From the NCBI GenBank assembly GCA_014529385.2, contig CM043959.1:91801529-91865528 (forward strand): a stretch of 64,000 nucleotides of DNA. Direction: 5' to 3'. A program made the translations under genes and the position numbers. The stretch comes from Adiantum capillus-veneris. Taxonomy: Eukaryota; Streptophyta; Polypodiopsida; Polypodiales; Pteridaceae. Below the pieces are notes generated by a model. The model did no database searches. It was not told where the DNA came from and saw nothing but the letters and a program-made list of their open reading frames with translations. Shown in pieces: positions 23,027 to 33,700 of this stretch (the first letter of the stretch is position 1; each line of letters starts with the position of its first letter).

Positions 23027-23269
23027 ATGGAGGGCGACGATGGAGACGGAGAGCAGATCGCTGGAGGGTGCGTGTCGCAAGAAACTATCGTGGCTAGTGC
23101 CTCGCTTTCAACGGAAACGCGGCAGCGCAGCGGGAGCGAATCCGTGACAAAGTCGTATCTCTCCGTGACAAAGCTCAGGCCAAGGCTACCCATTTTGGCG
23201 GCTGTTGCCAACTTTGGTTACAAACTGCCACATGTGGTTAGTAACACCATGCACATCTTGAGTTGGTAA
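23027..23269 (+). CDS. hypothetical ORF, 80 aa, GC-rich, unknown
   Basis: It starts MEGDDGDGEQIAGG and ends in MHILSW. It lies in a GC-richer patch (22850-23220) unlike the AT-rich DNA to the right, which suggests single-copy or gene-derived sequence. The opposite strand of the same patch is also open over 72 codons (MATAAKMGSLGLSF, 23211 to 22993), so strand and reality are both uncertain. The patch may be the 5' region of the minus-strand candidate just to its left. Confidence 0.22.
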   Translation: MEGDDGDGEQIAGGCVSQETIVASASLSTETRQRSGSESVTKSYLSVTKLRPRLPILAAVANFGYKLPHVVSNTMHILSW

Positions 23270-23687
23270 GCTGTTAGCCTCGGCCCTCTCTAACCTTTAG
23301 GCTAGGTCGGGAAAAAAAAACCATAAACGACCAGTCGAAGCTCATCTCTTCTAATTTGTTGATGTAATAGAACACCCAAAATCGTTACAATGGACAAATG
23401 AATGTTTCAAAACTCAAAAGATGCTTTTTGGCCTTTATAACAACTTACTAGAAGTGTTGAAATTCTTGCGAGCAATTGTGGACCGCTAGATAAAGCTTGG
23501 TGATAAGTGTGTCACATGGCGCATTTGCAATCTTTTTTATCACATTACTTATGGGGACACATGGCCACAGGCCTACCTGGCAAAATTCATGATGACACTC
23601 TTATCCTGTAACTCTATTAAATATGCGGCCGCATTTCTCTCGTCTTATGTGACTTTTCACCTTGTCATAGCATGAAAGCTAAGTATA

Positions 23688-23689
<2 letters not shown>
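23270..23689. other. unassigned sequence, no gene seen
   Basis: AT-rich with no long open frame or terminal repeat. Confidence 0.4.

Positions 23690-23744
<55 letters not shown>
23690..23744. repeat. (CT)n microsatellite
   Basis: Pure CT run of about 55 bases. Confidence 0.97.
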
Positions 23745-23747
<3 letters not shown>

Positions 23748-23896
23748 AATGCCTTCACATGCTAATGAACAAAAAGTTTTGAAGCTATAGAAGGCTTTTT
23801 TACAACAGCATTTCTGAACTAAATAGGTTGTGGTAACTTGGCCATGATGTTTGTGGCCACTCGCAAGGCCCTTCTTCGTCAACAAGATCCACAACC

Positions 23897-24229
23897 ATGG
23901 TGGAAAATGATCCCAAGCCTCCAAAGATCTTAGGTGACAACACAAACACATCAACAACAACAATGGAAGATACGATTACGGCTTACTTGGCTTTATTGCA
24001 AGATACCATTAATAAGCAAGGTGAACTGCTACATGCACTTGTAATGGAGAATGGCACTTTAAAAGTTCTCGTTGATCACCTCAAAAAGGTGCTTGAAATG
24101 AAAACAACGCGCATGGTGCAGTTTGATAATGAAGGTCTAAAATGCAAGTGCAACAGGCGGATGCAACATTTTGCAAATATACAAAATAGCATACTACGAG
24201 TGATAAAACCAACAGATCTACCTACCTAA
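23897..24229 (+). CDS. hypothetical ORF, 110 aa, coiled-coil-like
   Basis: ATG at 23897 (MVENDPKPPKILGDNTNTST). The middle (AYLALLQDTINKQGELLHALVMENGTLKVLVDHLKKVLE) is likely helical, with leucines at heptad-like spacing, and a cysteine pair follows (KCKCNRR). No known family is recognised. It could be the N-terminal exon of a gene or a remnant of a transposon gene; no promoter or splice site decides it. Confidence 0.3.
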   Translation: MVENDPKPPKILGDNTNTSTTTMEDTITAYLALLQDTINKQGELLHALVMENGTLKVLVDHLKKVLEMKTTRMVQFDNEGLKCKCNRRMQHFANIQNSILRVIKPTDLPT

Positions 24230-24799
24230 AAGACCATAAAGGCATCTAACCCAAAACAAAACTAATATAAAGGGTGTGATAGAGAAAAGAATGTGTTAAC
24301 GGGCACCCCTTAGAAGGGAGTGCTACCCATGCACGAGCGAGAAGAGGGGAGAGAAGAGACACAAATACTACGTACAATCTTCCCTCATGCAAAAGTGAGT
24401 ATTTTTCTCTTACATATATTTATTTATAGATTTCATTCAATGCTAAAAAATGATGACATTTTTGGCTTGAACATAAAATATTAGTTCTCAAATAAAAGTG
24501 TCCATAGGCTATTTCTCAACCCATAAGCCAATTATCCTTTGCTAGTTGTTAGCTATAGCAAATAAATGTTAGTGCATTATAATTAATTCTCATTACATAC
24601 CTCTCTAGAGGAAAGCAATTGCCCTCAATTTCTATGTTATTAAAATGCAAGTCATACTTGGAAAAAATAGAGGTTAAAATAGTAGCATCATGTATAAAAA
24701 TAAAAGCTCACAAACTTAAAGAAACTAATTTGCTTATGCCTTTCGCCATTCACATATTGCATATTTTAATGTCCCATACCACTAGAATAAACAATATGT
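24230..24799. other. AT-rich unassigned sequence
   Basis: No gene-like frame beyond about 62 codons. It ends at the CACTA-like terminus at 24800. Confidence 0.4.
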
Positions 24800-24816
24800 C
24801 ACTATAAGAGAAAAAC
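24800..24816 (+). repeat. CACTA terminal repeat, left
   Basis: Starts with the diagnostic CACTA and the following A-rich word. No partner was found in the window. Confidence 0.5.
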
Positions 24817-24963
24817 TCCAGAGCCGCCAGCATTATCGCGGTTTAACAAAAAAAATTAGAAAGATAAATTTTTTTGTGAGCGGTAATACGAGCGGAATGT
24901 ACGCAGTAATGGTTTATCGGTAATATGTGCACATTCTCGTATATATTACCAATGTACGGCTTT

Positions 24964-25017
24964 TCAAAAATAAAGATACTCATTTTGGGTGGTCCAAATG
25001 AGCATCTTTATTTTTGA
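24964..25017. repeat. long hairpin, about 23-bp arms
   Basis: tcaaaaataaagat then ctcattt on the left is mirrored by aaatgag then atctttatttttga on the right, with one mismatched pair and a loop of a few bases. It sits in the subterminal zone of the CACTA element. Confidence 0.9.
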
Positions 25018-25239
25018 CATGCATAAAATATATGAAATATCAATTGCATTTTGAAAAGTGTAAAAAAATAATAATAAACTTTAAAATTACAATTTATATC
25101 TTACCTTTATAAATTGAGGCGAAAAAGAACTATACATTAAAAAATTTACAAATAAAGTCAAATTTTCAAATGCGTTTTATAAACAAAACGTGAGGGTTTT
25201 TTGTGCCACATTTAAACTGTAGAAGAGGAGTACATTAAA

Positions 25240-26900
25240 AAAAAAAAAATCATAATCCTCTTAGTTGTCCTCCTCGTCCTCGTCCTCAACTACATAGGTT
25301 GGATAGCTCTGACTCTACACCAACTGAAAACAAATTAGATAAATCAATAACCCAAATTAAACTTTAATATAATATTCATTGTCTACACTTATCGCTTGTC
25401 TGACTGCTGAGTAGAATTGCTCTTGAGAGATATGATGCTTTTCCAACAACCATTGCCAAGTATCGAACTCTATGTCTCTCTCTCAATACTTGACTATCTC
25501 TCTAGTAGGACAGCTCATAATGATATTTTCATAAGTTAACAATCACCAAAAAAGTTTAATAAGCTAAAACCTGTTCTTATCCAAACTTGCACAATTAAAA
25601 ATAACTTACATATTTATCTTTCCAAACAACTTTGCCTCCCGCACCATAGTGCATGGGAGTTTGTTTAGCATGAGTTTCGCGTTGTTGACTATGGGATGAA
25701 CCGGTTGCACCTTACTCGCTTTATTCTTGCATTGACCAGTTGCCGCGATAGCTCCTATCTAGATTTACGATCTAGTTGGACGCTGCGCGTCATACACTTG
25801 ATTGCTTATTTTTCTTAAAAAGTTTTGATATACCCCTCTAACCACGGCGTCAAGAAACACCGATTGGGAGCATTCGAAAATCAAGCATGAAATGCTTCCT
25901 CGACATAGCATACATGATCGGGCACTTGGTACTTGAATTTTATAAAACAATTCTTATACGTTGAGTGTATAAGAATTCCCAGATAGTGTCGAAATGCTCT
26001 GTCCTCCTATGCAATCTCAAAGTCGACCTCGCCCACTATACTTTACCTTGTAGTAGCGTCCATGCGTGTCTCGCAAGGGCATGTCAGTGTCCTCGTCCCC
26101 TATGGGTGGAGCAGCACGCTCCGAAATAGATGAGCCTATCCCCCTCCACCACCAAAACAAGCATCCCAACAGGAGTCCCCGTTGCTCCGCCTATGCCCCC
26201 TACTTTGAGACAAACACCATTGTGCACTGCTAGAAGACGCTCGTTGACCACCTGTGGACTGTTGAAGGCTCGGACGAAGTAAGAGTTGAATGGAATGGTG
26301 TATGGCCCTGTGATGCAAGGGGGGTGGGTCCCTGTGATGGAAGGGAGGATAGAAGAAGGTGTCATTAGTGATATGCTCTAGATGTATGGAGTCCCTCCCT
26401 GGCTCCCCCACGGTGTGGTCTGCTATGAAAGACCATAGGCCGCAAGCTGTTGTGGAGTGTAGCAACCAAACAATTCCTGTGTTGAAGGCATGTATTACTC
26501 ATGTAAAGACAATGCGCGCTGCAGATCTGGATCTACCATCAATGGAGGAACCTGTGTAGATGGATCGGCACCTCCAAAGATGTAGGAGGGCCATGCCTAA
26601 TAAAAAGAAATCTATACTCATGCTCACAAAAAACTAGCTACAGATAAATCTTAACCCATTGTTTGGACGTACTGCTTCAAGACTTGAGTCCATTGGAGGA
26701 GATGTCCACCCTGGATGGGTGACCACCACCTGGGATGTGAATCAACTAACGGAAGAATGCGATAGTTGTTCCCCACCAGATCTCTCACCCAGCATCTATA
26801 AGAGATGCGTCCCTCTTTAGATATTATCACAATCTCAATTGTGGTAAAACCAAGGTTATGTTGCGATAATCCATACATGAGTGTATCAAAGACCGCAACA
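25240..26900 (-). pseudogene. possible second CACTA gene, minus strand, decayed
   Basis: Several protein-like blocks lie on the minus strand: an acidic C-terminus (YPTYVVEDEDEEDN, stop near 25256); WQWLLEKHHISQEQFYSAVRQ near 25380-25470; QRETHAKQTPMHYGAGGKVV near 25625-25700, which ends at a GTAAGT donor-like site; and a histidine/proline-rich stretch near 26130-26450. Acceptor-like TTTGTTTTCAG precedes the last block. The layout resembles the accessory gene of plant CACTA elements (Ptta/En/Spm group), but the match is from memory and weak. Stops and frame changes interrupt it. Confidence 0.35.
25949..25977. repeat. perfect inverted repeat, 11-bp arms
   Basis: aattcttatac, 7-base spacer, gtataagaatt. 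It lies within the minus-strand candidate gene; as an RNA it would form a stable small hairpin. Confidence 0.93.
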
Positions 26901-27029
26901 CCACGATTAAAAAGGGACTATGCCCAAAAGGAAGCGTTCAACCATTAGGTGCTATGCTGCCTTGCTTAGTGCCTATACACACACATATACACATGTATAC
27001 ATAACTACATATATATACATGCATATGCA

Positions 27030-27071
<42 letters not shown>

Positions 27072-27127
27072 GCTCTCTATCTCTCTTCCCTCTTTCTCTC
27101 CCTACTAATTTCACTCCCTCTTTCCTC

Positions 27128-27162
<35 letters not shown>
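27030..27162. repeat. two (CT)n microsatellites
   Basis: CT runs at about 27030-27069 and 27131-27160, with irregular pyrimidine-rich sequence between, after a run of short tatacaca/tatata words from 26975. Confidence 0.93.
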
Positions 27163-27339
27163 ATTTTCTCCTTTTTATGAACTCAATTAGTTTTTTTTTC
27201 ATTTATTTGTTTTTTAAATGTTGATTAACACCATTTAGTCATCACTTTATGGTCATTTACTCAAAAAAAGTTAAATTAAACCTACTTATTTTCACTCATT
27301 CACTTAATTAAAACTCAAACCTACTATAATCATACATTT

Positions 27340-27538
27340 TTCCTCTCTCTTTTCATCTCCCTTTCTCATACATTAGTCAAGAATTCTTTCCTCCCTCTCA
27401 CACAGATTAATCACACACTAGTTACCTCCCTTTCATTTCCTCTCTCTCTTTTCATCTCCCTTTCTCATACATTAGTCAAGAATTCTTTCCTCCCTCTCAC
27501 ACAGATTAATCACACACTAGTTACCTCCCTTTCATTTC
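27340..27538. repeat. 99-bp tandem duplication
   Basis: Two head-to-tail units beginning tcctctctc; the word catacattagtcaagaatt occurs at 27367 and 27466. The copies differ mainly by one CT step, so the duplication is recent. Confidence 0.95.
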
Positions 27539-27688
27539 CTCTCTCTCTTTTTCACTCGAAGCCAATGCCAAGGACAAATCGATCGGGGACAAACAAAAGT
27601 GTGCAGAATACAAGCAACTTGAAGCAAACAAATCAATCAGGGAACAAACACAAGAGCACATATTGCAAATGGTGAGCATTTCAAACAA

Positions 27689-27692
<4 letters not shown>

Positions 27693-27749
<57 letters not shown>

Positions 27750-27932
27750 GCAGTTCACATATAGGGTAAGAGGGGGGGGGGGGGGGGGGGGGGGGGAGGT
27801 GTTTGTGAAAAAAAACTAACCCTAATCTACTCCACTCCATGCAGTCGAGCTTTCGACAATGCTACTGCGTCCTCCCTTTGTTGTGCCCTGGCTCCAATGA
27901 ATGGCTATCAAAAAATGAACCTCTAAAATAGG

Positions 27933-27997
<65 letters not shown>

Positions 27998-28010
27998 CGG
28001 GGGGGGGGGG
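27693..28010. repeat. cluster of simple repeats: (TG)n, G25, (TG)n, (GA)n, G-run
   Basis: TG run 27693-27747, 25 consecutive G 27772-27796, TG run 27936-27964, GA run 27965-27988, G-run about 27999-28010. Open frames across it are low-complexity artefacts. Confidence 0.95.
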
Positions 28011-28109
28011 TGAGTAAGGGGGAAGGAGATAGTGTGATGGCAGGTAGAAAACTTGAGCAAGTTATGCAAAAAATGCGGCATACCTTGCTCTGTTTCTTTT
28101 TTAAGTCCA

Positions 28110-28190
28110 CTAGTCATTATCGCGGATATTACCACAAATATTATTGTGTACATGACCGCGAATATTATCGCGAACATTATCGCATTTTGA
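28110..28190. repeat. CACTA subterminal-type repeats
   Basis: Words of the type ATTATCGCG occur three to four times (28116, 28158-28190) together with atattaccac. The 11-mer cattatcgcgg is shared with 24829-24840. Arrays like this near the ends bind the accessory protein in En/Spm relatives. Confidence 0.5.
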
Positions 28191-28269
28191 TTTGTTTCCC
28201 CTTGCATTTGTTATAATTCTTTGTTTTGTTGTAGTTTGATGTGGGAAAAAATGCTTCCTACAGGTCACC

Positions 28270-29310
28270 ACATGCCTTTGGATCATTGACGAGCGAGGTT
28301 GTATGTCCCCGCACTTGGCATGGAGTATGAGTGTATCTTGCATACGTCAATGATTGCATACTATACCACAATGAACATGCATATACTACCTTTTTTCCTA
28401 TGTGGAGAGAGAAGCATGCTACAAGGTCGGTGTGAGTGGGGCTCCCTTACCTCGCAAAGTATTGAGGCATTTTTCATTTATCCCTCGGATTCAAACATGT
28501 TCAAAAGCAGGTCTGTAGTGGAGCTTCTCACATGGCATGCCAACCATCACTCAAATGATGGGATGATGTGTGTCCCTTCTGATTCACCTGCATGGAGGCA
28601 CATCAAGACTCATTAGCCCAGGTTTTGGCTAGAGCCTCGACACTTGAGGCTTGAGTTGGCAAGTGATAGTGTCAATCCCTTTGGCACCAAGTCTACATCA
28701 TGGAGCACTTGGCATGTGGTGATCATCGACTACAATATTCCACCATGCGAGACTTCCAAGAAGGGAAATATACTTCTTTCTTGGCTTGTGCCAAGGAAAT
28801 ACAAAGTGGAAAATATTGATGTCTACCTTAAGCCCCTCGTCAAGGAGTTGTAGGAGTTATGGAAGGGCATCTCCTTTGTTGACGTTTCACTTCCAAAGGA
28901 GAGGAGAGAGGCCATTGTGAGGGTGTCCTTATGTGGACCATGCATGACTATCCTACCCTTGGAGAGATTTTTGGTATGTTATGTTCATTCTTCTCTCTCT
29001 TTATCATTTGAAGTTTGAAGCGTTTCTCTAAGGATATGATATGAGTGCAGGGTTGTCCACATCAGGTCACAATGCCTACTCTCCTACTTGTGGGCCATCA
29101 TTGGTGACAGAGCACGGAGTGGCCAAATGCCTTGCACAAGGTAATCTATCCAAACAACCATCGTTTACTTCCCCAAAGTCATAGCAAATAAAAGGCTCCA
29201 ACAAATGGAAAGACAAGTCTAAAGCTTACAATGGCAGATTGGGCAACCATTTGGGAAGAGCAATCAACAGTGATCTACCTCCGTCTACTCCACCAAAAGG
29301 TATGTAACAT
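28270..29310 (+). pseudogene. TNP2-type CACTA transposase, broken
   Basis: Blocks in TNP2 (Transposase_21) order: YVPALGMEYECILHTSM (28.30 kb); VVELLTWHANHHSNDGMM with SDSPAWRHI (28.52-28.61); LRLELASDSVNPFG, YNIPPCETSKKGNILLSWLV and ENIDVYLKPLVKELQELW (28.64-28.86), the hallmark region; LMWTMHDYPTLGEIFG (28.93-28.97). An intron with good borders (28974-29050, GTATGT...TGCAG) joins G to LSTSGHNAY, and the next exon carries YPNNHRLLPQSHSK. In-frame stops at 28614 and 28851 and at least two frame changes make it a pseudogene. It would have cut the CACTA ends. A donor-like GTATGT follows at about 29302. Confidence 0.82.
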
Positions 29311-29780
29311 TTAATGCACTAGTAACTTGTGTGTAGCTGAAATTGATAACATAGTGAGCATTTCATCAAGAATAAGTTCCTAATGAGCATAGGAGAGAGA
29401 AAGCAACATAGCAATTTACACCTAGCTAATTTAGCATTGACAATACTTGAAAAGAGAGAGAAATAGAACAATTGACAATAGTTGAGGACCGAATTTACAT
29501 GGAGCCGGTCCCCCCTCCATAAAGGCTTTGTATTATAGCTTCTCCCATCAAAGGAGACTTTTGTACAATACAATCTTTGTGTTCCTTGATAAAACTAGTT
29601 AGTGCAATGAAGATGGAAGCTTCATACACCAAATTATGCTTGAAAAACACACCTAGTGTCCCTAGCCTCATTCCCAAGACCTCACACACCTTCAAAAATG
29701 GTGAGAGCTAGCAGGGAATGAGGATAGATTGAGATGGAGAAGATGTATCTTACGAGAAAGAAGTATTCTCCTCACATAAG
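29311..29780. other. unassigned sequence between CACTA and C2e
   Basis: No known motif. A minus-strand open frame of about 84 codons (29319-29573) has no recognisable domain. It may be the rest of the CACTA element. Confidence 0.35.
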
Positions 29781-29864
29781 CCAAGTTGATCTCTCTTGCT
29801 GAGAGCCTCTCCTTGACATAGTGGTAATGCACCTCAATGTGCTTTATGTGAGCATGAAAAACTG

Positions 29865-30005
29865 TGTCATGCCAAGGGTAGGACTAGACGGGCACGGCCC
29901 GGGCAATGTGCCAGACACACATGCAGTAAAGGGGTCTATATATGGAAGAGGGCCAAGGGCCTATATATAGGATGGTTGGGAGGTTATTCGCATGTCTGTC
30001 TACCC
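29865..30005 (+). repeat. L1 5' LTR (aligned part)
   Basis: 141 bases align with the right LTR; its last bases differ from it. TATA-like tctatatatgg near 29935 and cctatatatagg near 29960. It holds the micro-palindrome cgggc-acg-gcccg at 29889-29901, which in the right LTR has spacer atg. Confidence 0.82.
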
Positions 30006-30700
30006 ATCAGAGCTTGGGGAAGGGGAGGAGAGCGTGGAGAAGCGTGGAAAGCATGGAAACGCAAGGCGTGGAGGCAAGGTCTCTCTCGTTTTCTCTGTCA
30101 TTTTCTCTCTCGATTTTTCTTCCCCTTTCCGTTCATGGGAATTCAGTACGTGCTGCCATGGACTGCTCTTGCAAGCGATGGAGGAGCAATTTGTGCAACT
30201 CATGCAAGGTGCATGCATGCAACGAAGCTCGGCCGCGGGTAAGCACCCTTGTGCAGAGAGTCGGGGAGGTAGAGGCCGTGGAAAGCAGCTCTAAGCCGGG
30301 AAGGAGAAGCTTTTGCAACCGGACCGAAATTGGCTCTGCATGGCCTCAACAGGAGCGCAAGGGGATGGCGGTACTTTCTTGTCAACAGCCAGAAGGGCCA
30401 TGGCGCCCTCCTGCGGCCAACGCGTGGTTTTTTTTCTCCCAACTCGTCGCCTGTGTCGACCGCCATCTCTATGAACCGATTTCCCATGGTGTTTATTATT
30501 TTGGGCGCCGGCACCCTAGGAGCCCCTCCCACCATGGAGCGGCAAGAACAGTTTCAGAAATCTGTTAGGAGCTGCAAGGTACACACGACGGCTTTCCTAC
30601 TCAGCAAATTACAGAATTGCAGTGTTCAGAGGAGTTTCTCGAAAAGACGTTCGAGCATGAAAGGGAATTAGACCATTTTTAAACACTACGAGCGAGATTG
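30006..30700 (+). other. L1 5' internal region, GC-rich, open but unrecognised
   Basis: Open on all three plus frames for long stretches (one of about 208 codons from 29942) and on the minus strand too, as expected of GC-rich DNA with few stops. No family recognised. The region is unlike the AT-balanced remainder of L1 and might be captured foreign sequence. Confidence 0.35.
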
Positions 30701-30712
30701 GGGAAACAAATA

Positions 30713-33700
30713 ACAAGCATGGCTTGTGACCTGCAATAAATCGGGAGGTCACCAAAGAAAATTTACGCCATTGATGACTAAGGTATGCATTCACGTTTGA
30801 ATTTGTTTAGTCAAATTTTCAGCAAATGCTGCATAGCCATGGCATATAACCAACATGCGTGCACTTTCGGCACTCCCGGCACAAGCACGGCTTGTGATAG
30901 TTTCATATGCATTAAAAATTTGTTCAACCTGTTGTTGGCAAGGGCCAATGATTAGTTGTACATTTGACTCAAGCATGGCTTGCGTACACCAAATGTCGAT
31001 TAGAAGCAGGGCTTCTCGAGAGTACCTTGATGACACATGTTTGTCTGAGGTTCCAATTTGATGCTACAATTGCTGCAAAGGCTTGAAGGATTTCATAGAA
31101 ATCAGCATGGCCTATTGCTCAATTTATTGACAGACGTTAAGATGATCGGCATGGCCGATTGTTTGTTACATTTCTTTTTATACCTCTAAGTTTGGAGTAG
31201 CGAATCGGGCAAGGCCCTTCGCACCAGGAACTCGTTCGATTCATACGGCGGCAACCTTCGTCGGCACGTGTACTTAATGAGGTACATAGTTGATATTTGT
31301 TTATTGATCATCTGCTTGATACCTATGGTATGCGCTATCATTCCTAGACTCAAGTATGTACGAGATGCACATATAATTCTATTTTTCCAGCAGATTTACA
31401 CGTAGACAAGGTCTATTTTATGCACTAAGACTCTCTTTGCTATGACATCTATCGCTAATAGCATTTGTTGGCAATGAGACCAGATATAATTATATCAAGC
31501 AAGGCTTGACTGTCATTACAGCACGGCTGGTAATGACTTTAGTCACTTCCATTTCTCGACATGGAGGTTTGACTAACATGATTGACCATTCATGTACAGA
31601 ATTGTTTGCATACGCTTTCTGCATATGGGACATATTTATAATTGGCAACGCATAGCACATTTGCAATGTTTTAGAATCTCAAGGAGATTGGCACATCCTA
31701 TTGCTCGACTCGATGCGGGGGGGCATGTTGCTCGGCATGGCCAACTTCGTGTCACTGTTTCTCGAAGGCGGACAGAGGATGTTTGCCACATAGTACTGGT
31801 TACTTTCAATTGAAATCACTCGACAAGGTTGATGCTTTTTGTCATGATATCTGTGTCTCAACAGCCGACTTTGTCGGCTAGTATCACAACATTCTTTATG
31901 CGAAGCAAGGCTTCAAGCCAGGCATCTTGCATTGAAAATTCCCACGTTCGGCTTATGCTATGAGCATACAAACTTGGAAAGGATTTGGTAAAATGCTTGC
32001 AGCTTATTTCATTACGTGACAGACGGGCGTATATGATACAAGGGACGTATATTTACATACAACATCTCCCATCCGTGCAGCAGATATGGCTATGAGCCAT
32101 TTTAAGCGAGTTTTTGTTCCACGAAATTTTGGGTCAACTGGTGACCGCAACGACCAGGTTAGCCAATTTTATGTTCTTCTTATTTTTCCAAGTTTACACC
32201 TTTGATTAGAATCTACTGCTTTTGTGCAAAGTAAAGTGCTTTGACAATTTTCCGAAACAAGACTTCTCCCTTGTGCCGAGATACTGCCCATTGATTTGGA
32301 ATCAAGGGCATTGGCACACAAGTTTGAAAAAATTGGCAACATGGGGAATCCCTCCTAGTTTCGACTGTGCAAGGCACTTATGGTTGTGGCTCTCACGTTT
32401 AGAGGCCATCACTTTTGCCAAGGGCTTACAATTCGGTGTGCACGGCATGCTAGCTTGGTGGATTCACTTCTACCGCCTCATGAACGCTTCCGCTATAACA
32501 CCAGATACTTTGTCAAGGACACGTTACGTTCTAGATTGTTTAGCATGACTTTTTGGGTCGTCACAACCACCTACACGGTAGGCGGGTCTGTTTGTGACTT
32601 GTTTGTGTTTTCCTATTACCTCTCTCGTTGAGCGAGTCATAGCAGAAAACCGTTGCATGCTTATAGGATAAGCTGCACGTTAGGCATAAGATGCACACGA
32701 GCATGGCAATCAACTATACACGTCATAGTCGTTCAAGGAAAGTTCATCATCACAGCATGCTCTTCTTCTCTCTCTTTCTCTCTCTTTAAGGGAATAATGA
32801 AAATCTTCTAAGAAGCTTTTGATACGTGTTTTGCTCGTGAGTCAGTCTGAGCCAAGGTGCTCTAACTCTCAGCTAGCACGTGGCTAAGCTGCTACTCAAA
32901 TTAGTCTTCATCGGTTTGTCCATTGAACACTAGTTTGCATAAGGGCTATGAGCCACACAGGCTAAGATCCATTGTCAGGCCAAGGGTAAGACCCAATTAT
33001 TGGCATTCTTTGGGTGCTTGTTTTCAAGATCGAACAAATCTACCCGGGGAAGTACACATCGACGTTAATGGACAAGCAAGAGTCTTGTCCATTATGGATG
33101 TTTAGGGTGTCATTTTTGCACTACATGTTTTCAGTGCGACACTCAAGTCGAGTTTTTGATAATCTTCAACTCACAGCAACTGATCTCTACAAGGAAGTAT
33201 AGATGCAGCAATCAGTTGCGATAGCATGGCTGTCCATAAGAGCTAGGTAGTTCACTTGTGTGGATTCCCTATTCTCTCTATAGCACTACGGAGTGTCTAT
33301 GGACATATTGTTTAGGGTACGACCCGACAGGTGACTGCTAAATCATCCCATAAGCATTGAGAATCACAGTTTGATCTCTCCCAGTTATACTTTCAAGGAA
33401 AGAATTCCGCAATCTACCACACGCTAGCGGATGAATTCAACTTTTCAAGTTGATTCCAATCATCATGTACACGGTTAACTATGTTGGTTACCGTTACCTG
33501 CTACTTGAGTAGTTTCTACAGAGGTTCTTACCAAGGGGTTTGACTACGTAGATGTTAACCAAAGGGGTTGGATTGCGCAGGAAACACCCACGGTTTCCAG
33601 TGCAATGTTGTTTGCTTTTTCAGGTAGGAGACGTACTCCTCTCCGTTTGACTACGGGTACGTGAACATTACGTTCAAATCCGTAATAAATACGCTTGAAT

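Larger units (their letters stand above)
24800..29310 (+). mobile_element. CACTA (En/Spm) DNA transposon, decayed, right end not found
   Basis: At 24800 the sequence CACTATAAGAGAAAAAC closely matches the plant CACTA terminal repeat (CACTACAAGAAAA). It is preceded by tgt as a possible 3-bp target duplication. Subterminal words of the type cattatcgcgg and ggtaata/tattacc recur at 24829-24950 and again at 28110-28190. A TNP2-type transposase pseudogene occupies about 28270-29310. No matching right terminus (TAGTG end) was found, so the right end is lost or diverged. It is also possible that the terminus and the transposase come from two different CACTA copies. Confidence 0.55.

Noticed and set aside
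27637-27840. Open frame with poly-proline and threonine-histidine repeats on the minus strand
   Set aside because: Produced by the G run and TG run; low-complexity artefact.
28110-28130. Second CACTA terminus at cactagtcattatcgcgg
   Set aside because: The word after CACTA does not match the terminus at 24800 beyond the shared subterminal word, and it lies inside the region that should hold the transposase gene start; treated as subterminal-type repeat.
29942-30568. 208-codon frame in L1 as a real protein
   Set aside because: It has no known domain, overlaps the LTR, and the region is open in other frames and on the other strand too, as GC-rich DNA often is.
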